From positions 16,326,159-16,390,158 of the forward strand of contig OX393580.1 in the NCBI GenBank assembly GCA_947652605.1: DNA of 64,000 bases. Reading direction: 5' to 3'. Made by a program: the position numbers and the translations under genes. Under the pieces are notes generated by a model, which was not told where the DNA came from, searched no databases, and saw nothing but the letters and a program-made list of their open reading frames with translations. Shown in pieces: positions 58,375 through 64,000 of the stretch (the stretch's first letter is position 1; each line of letters starts with the position of its first letter). This stretch comes from Elmis aenea (taxonomy: Eukaryota; Arthropoda; Insecta; Coleoptera; Elmidae).

Positions 58375-59852
58375 CAGGGATGGAATAACGTTTATAATCG
58401 TTACGTTATTGTATAACGTTATTTATTATTTGTTTTCGTTACATAACGTTATAAATAACGTTAAAAAATGAATTGTTATGTTATATAACGTTATATAACG
58501 TTACATGAAATATGATATACAGGGTGTTTCTTAAATAATGCGAAAAAATTCGGGAGGTGATTCCTTATCAAAAATAAAGTGGGGTCTTTTATATAACAAT
58601 TTTTTCTTAGACGTCTCCTTTCGGAGTTACACCCCCTAAAGGGGATCGGTAAAATTGGGTTTTTATTTTATTTCTCAAATTTGGATAAATGTAGGAGAAT
58701 GATATTCGGTAGATGTTTCATACTTATTAAAAGGTTTCCCATAGTAGTATTTTCAATCATCTTCCACCTTCATAGGGGGCTGATAAGTGCGACCCCTGTT
58801 GGTTTTTTAATCAGAACTTTTTGGTGAGTTGAAACTTTTGCAATTTAAATTTTTTTTTATTAGTTTGATTTATTTAGAATCTTTTTTTATTCTTTAGTTT
58901 TTCTCGTAAATCCTACAGTTTTAAGTAAAAAATTTAATGAGTGAATATGATGCCTATGTTCATATTGGGTAGAATTGACGGGCGTTTTAGCGTTGTCGCC
59001 GCGTAAACGTCAAAATGAACATATGAACATAAAAAAACCAAGGTAACCACCAAAATGAATCGTTTTATATTGGAATATTTGATGGTTCATGTTCATTCAT
59101 ATAATTTTTTACTCAGAAACTGTAGGTTTAACGAGAACATTAAAGAATAAAAAAAACTTCTAAATAAATCAAGTTTTCAATAAACAATTTAAATTGCAAA
59201 ATTTCAACCCACCAGAAAGTCCTGATAAGAAAACCAATAGGGGTCGCACTTTTCAGCCTCCTGTGAAGGTGGGAGATGATTAAAAATATTACTATGGGAA
59301 ACCTTTTAATAAGTATAAAACATCTACCGAATACCATTCTCCCACATTTATCCAAATTTAAGAAATAAAATAAAAACCCAATTTTACCGATCCCCTCTAG
59401 GGGGGTGTAACTCTGAAAGGAGACCTTAAAGAAAAAAAATATATATGAAAGACCCCCCTTAATTTTCGATAAGAAATGACCTCCCGATTTTTTTCGCATT
59501 ATTTAAGAAACATGCTGTATAAAAATAATTTTTATTTGTAACTCTGAAATTATTTTTGGGATCTGTAAATGTAAATTTAAAAAATAGTACAAAATTACGT
59601 TGAGATATTTTATTTTCATTTTAATTTCTAAAATACGGACAAAATATTATATCTTCTGAAAATATAAAGATCGCCATATAAAAATTTAATTTATAGAGAA
59701 TAACGATACAAAATAACTTTAACGAAACGTTATCGGTTATTATAACGTTATATAACGTTATAAAAATATCGTTACGTTATTGTATAAAAAATTATAGTTG
59801 AATCGTTATTATAACGTTATCGGGTATCGTTACGTTATGTTTTCCATCCCTG
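58375..59852. mobile_element. hAT-like element with ATAACGTTAT arrays at its ends
   Basis: CAGGGATGGAA and TTCCATCCCTG (right end written TTTTCCATCCCTG) are flanked by perfect 8-bp duplications ATTAATAT (58367-58374, 59853-59860). About 120 bases at each end are arrays of ATAACGTTAT/CGTTACGTTAT words. A foldback element is inserted inside (58520-59517). No transposase motif is seen in the remaining sequence. Confidence 0.84.
58520..59517. mobile_element. Foldback element with CAGGGTGTTTCTTAAATAAT ends, nested in a hAT
   Basis: The left end CAGGGTGTTTCTTAAATAAT and its inverse on the right (outer bases mutated to CATGCTG) are flanked by TA. The arms mirror each other for about 400 bases, with words GGGGATCGGTAAAATTGGG and GGTAGATGTTT in both. 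The loop near 58,960-59,050 holds a GC-richer segment. The apparent 119-codon - strand frame at 59140-59499 lies in the arm and is not convincing as protein. Confidence 0.78.
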
Positions 59853-59860
59853 ATTAATAT

Positions 59861-60123
59861 ATCTGAAGGGCCCATTAAGTCTGCTTGCATACGAACCCAA
59901 TCACATCTTGCTTCGCCAGTGCATTTACATATCGGATTTACTTCATATTAAATCAGGAGTAGTCATTTAACACAGCTAATCAGTGCCGCGATATGCATAA
60001 ATTCATGATTATCCCCTGATTGTTGATGTTATCAAACTTTTACGATGCAGGTGGTTGCAGGTGTATAAAATTCATAAACCGTGTCGTTTTCATTGTGGGA
60101 AAGTCTAGGGGTCGTGGGGATAT
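59861..60123. other. No gene recognised
   Basis: A short non-coding stretch between the last hAT and the retrotransposon LTR. Confidence 0.5.
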
Positions 60124-60433
60124 TGTTACGCATGTGCGTAGGGTACCGTTATCGGGTGCCAAATTTAGACAGAAAATATAAACTAACAAATATGAATTTA
60201 ATAACTACAAATACCAATACAAACAAATGTTAACAAATACATACATACACACCAATACACACAAATATACTACCAAATGGATTAACTATAAACATAACTA
60301 CATTAAATAATTAATACTACTTACATTATTATTCTTATCTGTACATCTTGCCACCACACTCAGTAATGCCCGAACTACTGGATTAATGCTTAACACAGCA
60401 ATCCAGTAGTTCTAAAACGCGGGGTTTGTAACA
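60124..60433 (-). repeat. 3' LTR of the gypsy element
   Basis: 310 bases with TGTTAC...GTAACA termini on both strands, directly preceded on the - strand by a polypurine tract. The other LTR is outside the window, so identity between LTRs and the target duplication cannot be checked. Confidence 0.75.
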
Positions 60434-60447
60434 ATTCCCCCCCGTTT
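60434..60447 (-). promoter_or_regulatory. Polypurine tract
   Basis: Read on the - strand, AAACGGGGGGGAAT directly precedes the LTR start TGTTAC. This is the expected primer site for plus-strand DNA synthesis. Confidence 0.75.
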
Positions 60448-61855
60448 AATGAGCATGACACCTGGCATGCTTTTTTTTTTGATAATTTTAACGATAAAAA
60501 AAATTCTATAAAAACTCGCTATGAACAACAAAGTATTAATAAGAATAATAGTAATTTGGACAACTAAGAAAGAAAAATGAAAAGCGGCTTACCAAATGTC
60601 ATTTTACCATACCTAAATACTACCTTAAACGAACAACCTAACCTTAGTAAGCTTAGTGTCCCTAAACCGTCACACTTATGGGGCAATTTAGATTTGTCTA
60701 TTGCTACCGCTTGACTTTCCACTCACTTTAACTTCGCGTTTTCCACTCACTGCCATTAAACTTTATCGTTCCCTTATTAGTCAGGAAGGACCTAACGTTG
60801 AAGGGTCTTTTGGACAGATACTCATCGTCCTGTCCCCAGTCGAACAAAACCAAGACTTGATTAAGATTATTGGAACTCCATTAAACCTCGAACGTGCCCA
60901 AGTTGATCTTGATTTCGGTTATTATCCCATCTTATTGTACGTAAGGGCGCTCTTATTTCCAATTCGTAGGTCGCTGGTATGCTGGATTGAAATCCATAGG
61001 TCGCTGGTTTTTCCAAAATTAAGACTGAAAATGGTGCCTAAATTACTTTTCTCCTTTCTTAACTATTTTTTGAGTTGTTTGGCTATTTTTGCACTGGGAG
61101 TGGAGTCGTCAGCAGCCTCCGGTATTTTCATGCCCTCCAGGATGTGCGGTTACATAAAAACATAAAATTACTATTAGAAAAATAATTAAAATAGAACAAT
61201 TAATAGTGAAACAAAATCCTTAAAGCTAAACTTATTTAAAAATTATAAACGTTTGTTAACCTTATTCCATTACTTCGCTACTTGATTAAATCGACTATCT
61301 TACGAATACATTGTACGTTGATCAGGCGTACCATATTCGCAAGATAATGGATCATAATTGCGGTGGGCCCACCTATTTTGTTTTGCATAAAAATCAACAA
61401 TTTATGGATCCTTATTAATGCCATCGATTGTGGCAGGGATTTTCTTATTCCCTGGCCAGGTCAGGATCCCGTGCGGGGTAAGAGACTGGTCTCCCCCTCC
61501 TCTATGAGAGCTTCTTTATGTCTTTCCTCCATTTTCTTCTTAATTCGTCCTTTTAATCTATAAACTAATCAAATCAATATTATACTTAAGTATTGCTCAT
61601 ATATGGCCCCCTGGAAAATATGGCAAGACTTTTTTTTTTGGTGGCATTTTCTACGCGCGCCCCAAGTTCCTTTGTAAGTAATGGCTATTGTCGCCTCATA
61701 GGCGATCGTTTTAGGCATCTCCTAGTATCCGTCCCATATGCGTATATATACAGATAATTAATGAACCCATTGAACCTAAAAAATACAAGTTAATTACTAC
61801 ATCCTAACTTAACTATTCAAAAATTCGCTAATGTCTGCAATCAAGAAATGTTTTA
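60448..61855 (-). other. Gypsy region between pol and 3' LTR
   Basis: 1.4 kb with no env-like frame on the - strand. TAGGTCGCTGG is repeated 30 bases apart (60967 and 60997). A 154-codon open frame exists on the opposite strand (60701-61165) but has no recognisable domain. I regard the region as an untranslated 3' part of the element. Confidence 0.45.
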
Positions 61856-64000
61856 TTACTCTGTCCAAGGGCAGAAATAAGGTGCCATGCGACTAACGTG
61901 GACTGTGTCTAATTTTGCGCGTGGCCCTTCCCCTTTTTGGATTACATAATTTACTGGCGAAGTTTGCCTAACAACAACGTACGGGCCAAAGTATTTACAT
62001 TGCAGTTTGTCGCTTTTCCCGACTTGTCTTATATACACCCTTAATTTAATTTTGTCGCCTACGCTATAATGAACGTCCTTGTGTTTGTTATTGTATCTAA
62101 TTTTGTCCAAATTTTGTTTCCTACCTATATTGTCGGTCGCCGTTTTTCTAATTTCGTTCATTTGATTAGCGTGTCGGTTAACGAAGTCCGAGTTGTAGTT
62201 CCCTAATAAATTGGTATCCGTCGGTAATGTTGCCATTCGCCCGTATACCAGCTCGAAGGGTGTAAAAAGAGTAGTGTCTTGTTTGCTAGTGTTATAAGCA
62301 AACGTAACGTGGTGTAGAAACTCGTCCCAGTCGTCTTGACTTGTGCTCGTATATAAGCTGAGCATATCCGCTAATGTTCTGTTAAGGCGTTCCGTTAACC
62401 CATTACACTGTGGGTGGTAGGCTGTTGTAAAGGTACTTGTGCATCCCATGCATCTAATTAATTCTGTGACCATTTCCGATTGGAAAACTTTTCCTCTGTC
62501 ACTGAGAATTTTTGAAGGGGCTCCATGACGGCAAATGACTTGTTCTAGCAAAAATTTTGCTACTTCTTCAGCTTTTGCGTTTGGGACCGCTTTGGTTTCG
62601 GCCCAACGCGTAGCATAATCGGTCACCACTATAATATTGTTGTTTCCATTCTTGGTTTTCCTAATTGGACCTAAAATGTCAATACCAACCATATCGAAGG
62701 GTTTACCAGCTGCGATTGGTTGTAGTAATCCTGCCGGTTTTTGATTATTAGGACCTTTTCTGGCCTGACAGTCGGGACATCCCTTAACATACTTTTCTAC
62801 GTCCCGTTGCATACCGTCCCAAAAATATCGCGTTTTTATTTTGTCGTAAGTTTTTGCGAATCCCAAATGGCCGCTTAAAGGTTCGTTATGTAGGGAGTAT
62901 AAAATTTCGGTCCTTAATGATGCCGGTATAACTAATTTTTCGTTTTCATTGGGTTGGGCGCTTTTTTTGTGTAACACATTATTTTTTAAGACGAAATTTT
63001 TTGCGCGCCTTTGCAGAAGTGAATTTCCATAGTTTGTGTCCCCAATTGCTTTGATAATTTCGTTTATATTAGGGTCGCTTAACTGTAACGTGCTGATATC
63101 GTTCGGTAGCATTAAGAATGTTGGGACTTCTACGGCCTGCTCCTGGTCCTGGGTTGTTCCTTTTTGACAGGGATACCTTGATAGGCAGTCCACATCCTTG
63201 TGCATTACTCCACTTTTATGAACCACCGTATAATCAAAGTCTTGAAGTTTAATACTCCAGCGAGCTAGTCTTCCAGTCGGATCTCGAATTGACTTTAACC
63301 AGCACAGAGCATGGTGGTCGGTGACTATTTTTATTGATTGACCAAAAACATACGGTCTTAGGTATTGTAGGCTCCAAACTGCCGCTAAGCATTCTTTTTC
63401 CGTTATTGTATAATTTTTCTCTGCCTGGGTTAAACCTCGTGACGCATATACAACTGGATGGAAGTGGTCGTCGTTTTGTTTTTGTAACAATATGGCCCCT
63501 AAGCCATCATCCGACGCGTCAATTCTTAGTTCTGTGTCTGCATTTTGTCTATAGTGTGCCAAAACTGGCGACGAAATTAATTTGTTTTTTAATGTTTCGA
63601 AAGTTTTTTGTTCTACATCCCCCCAGCGAAATACTTTAGCTTTACTAGCCAGTTTATGCAACGGTTTTGCAATGGTGCTAAAATTATTTACGAAACGTCT
63701 ATAAAAGTTGGTTAAGCCAATAAAGCTTTGGAGATCTTTAGTTTTCTTAGGTGTAGGAAATTCTTTAATTGCTTTTAACTTGCACGAGTCAGGTTCTATT
63801 CCGTTTGTGCTTACTGTGTGACCCAAAATATTAATTTTTTTAAAAGCGTAATTACATTTCGGCGGTTTTAATGTCAACGATGCTGCGCGTAATCTTGAAA
63901 ACACATGTTCTAGCCTAATTAAATGTTCTTCGAACGTAGAACTGAATACTATTATATCGTCCATATAGACCAAAATTTCTTTCCACTTAAGGTCCCTAAA
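61856..64000 (-). CDS. pol: Gypsy pol polyprotein, C-terminal part (RT end, RNase H, integrase)
   Basis: The frame is open from the right edge to the stop at 61856. Counting from a leucine at 63971-63973 as residue 1, the reverse transcriptase active site YMDDIIVFS is at 3-11. RNase H carries IDASDDG (Asp 152), a Glu in TEKECLAAVW (193) and TDHHALCWL (Asp 219). The integrase zinc finger is at about 362-402 (SLHNEPLSGHLG...GCPDC). The integrase catalytic triad is Asp 432 (GIDILGP), Asp 492 (SDRG) and Glu 528 (NGLTERLNR), spaced D-x59-D-x35-E as usual. A GPY/F module is at about 637-665 (KYFGPYVVVR). No stop or frameshift is seen, so the visible enzyme part looks intact. The N-terminal part is outside the window. 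Confidence 0.93.
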   Translation of the reverse strand, partial: FRDLKWKEILVYMDDIIVFSSTFEEHLIRLEHVFSRLRAASLTLKPPKCNYAFKKINILGHTVSTNGIEPDSCKLKAIKEFPTPKKTKDLQSFIGLTNFYRRFVNNFSTIAKPLHKLASKAKVFRWGDVEQKTFETLKNKLISSPVLAHYRQNADTELRIDASDDGLGAILLQKQNDDHFHPVVYASRGLTQAEKNYTITEKECLAAVWSLQYLRPYVFGQSIKIVTDHHALCWLKSIRDPTGRLARWSIKLQDFDYTVVHKSGVMHKDVDCLSRYPCQKGTTQDQEQAVEVPTFLMLPNDISTLQLSDPNINEIIKAIGDTNYGNSLLQRRAKNFVLKNNVLHKKSAQPNENEKLVIPASLRTEILYSLHNEPLSGHLGFAKTYDKIKTRYFWDGMQRDVEKYVKGCPDCQARKGPNNQKPAGLLQPIAAGKPFDMVGIDILGPIRKTKNGNNNIIVVTDYATRWAETKAVPNAKAEEVAKFLLEQVICRHGAPSKILSDRGKVFQSEMVTELIRCMGCTSTFTTAYHPQCNGLTERLNRTLADMLSLYTSTSQDDWDEFLHHVTFAYNTSKQDTTLFTPFELVYGRMATLPTDTNLLGNYNSDFVNRHANQMNEIRKTATDNIGRKQNLDKIRYNNKHKDVHYSVGDKIKLRVYIRQVGKSDKLQCKYFGPYVVVRQTSPVNYVIQKGEGPRAKLDTVHVSRMAPYFCPWTE

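Larger units (their letters stand above)
60124..64000 (-). mobile_element. Ty3/gypsy LTR retrotransposon, 3' part
   Basis: From right to left on the - strand: pol (reverse transcriptase end, RNase H, integrase), 1.4 kb of non-pol sequence, a polypurine tract, and the 3' LTR (60124-60433). The 5' LTR, gag and protease and most of the reverse transcriptase lie beyond the right edge. The domain order RT-RNase H-integrase defines Ty3/gypsy. The open frame suggests a recent copy. It lies about 8 kb downstream of the Blimp-1 3' UTR, in the opposite direction. Confidence 0.92.

Noticed and set aside
59140..59499. 119-codon - strand frame as a gene
   Set aside because: It lies in the arm of the foldback 58520-59517 and is open only by chance; its mirror in the other arm is not conserved as protein.
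60701..61165. 154-codon open frame on the + strand as a host gene
   Set aside because: It lies wholly inside the gypsy element, antisense to it, has no recognisable domain and no splice or promoter context.

Overview
The window looks like AT-rich, transposon-packed DNA from an insect. A beetle is my best guess, from the mix of DUF4817-bearing TA-target elements, ZMYM1-like hATs and a Ty3/gypsy element, but nothing in the sequence proves the order. No rRNA, tRNA, CRISPR array or bacterial-type operon was seen.

One host gene is clear: Blimp-1, the PRDM1 orthologue, on the + strand. Six coding exons between 39,714 and 49,766 splice in frame to about 830 residues. They encode a short acidic N-terminus, a PR domain (about residues 47-172), a long low-complexity Ser/Thr/Pro-rich middle, four C2H2 zinc fingers plus a fifth C2HC finger, and a Pro-rich tail. 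A long AU-rich 3' UTR probably runs to about 52.0 kb. A splice acceptor six bases before the start codon means there must be at least one upstream non-coding exon. Candidates lie at 31,579-31,630 and in the 7.2-8.2 kb region. If the latter is right, most of the left half of the window is a giant 5' intron. Two blocks in it (6.5-12.9 kb and 22.2-31.6 kb) have no element I recognise, while the rest is crowded with transposons.

The remainder is a dense, nested record of DNA transposition. (i) hAT-type elements: six have perfect 8-bp target duplications (31-1398, 15765-16453, 34416-35297, 36822-37652, 52424-53666, 58375-59852), one has a 7-bp match (42069-43117), and an older ZMYM1-like copy lies in the last Blimp-1 intron. 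Four of these have ends built from arrays of a short palindromic word that differs from element to element. (ii) Long palindromic foldback elements with CAGGGTG...CACCCTG ends and TA targets (12871-14878, 19126-20042, 31738-32597, 40349-43987, 41711-43380, 54750-56137, 58520-59517). Two carry a DUF4817 fragment in the loop, which points to a Tc1/mariner (IS630) source. (iii) Single representatives: a piggyBac remnant, a TA-target element with a pogo-like transposase start, a pair of 0.5-kb elements with 4-bp duplications, a Helitron-like end, a Harbinger-like MITE and several unclassified palindromes. (iv) A Ty3/gypsy retrotransposon on the - strand from 60,124 to beyond the right edge, with an open pol frame.

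Region by region: 0-6.5 kb mobile elements; 6.5-12.9 kb possible Blimp-1 promoter and 5' exon; 12.9-22.2 kb palindromic and hAT elements; 22.2-31.6 kb element-poor, possibly regulatory; 31.7-39 kb nested elements; 39.7-52 kb Blimp-1 with one 3.6-kb element nest and one hAT in its introns; 52-60 kb nested elements; 60-64 kb gypsy.
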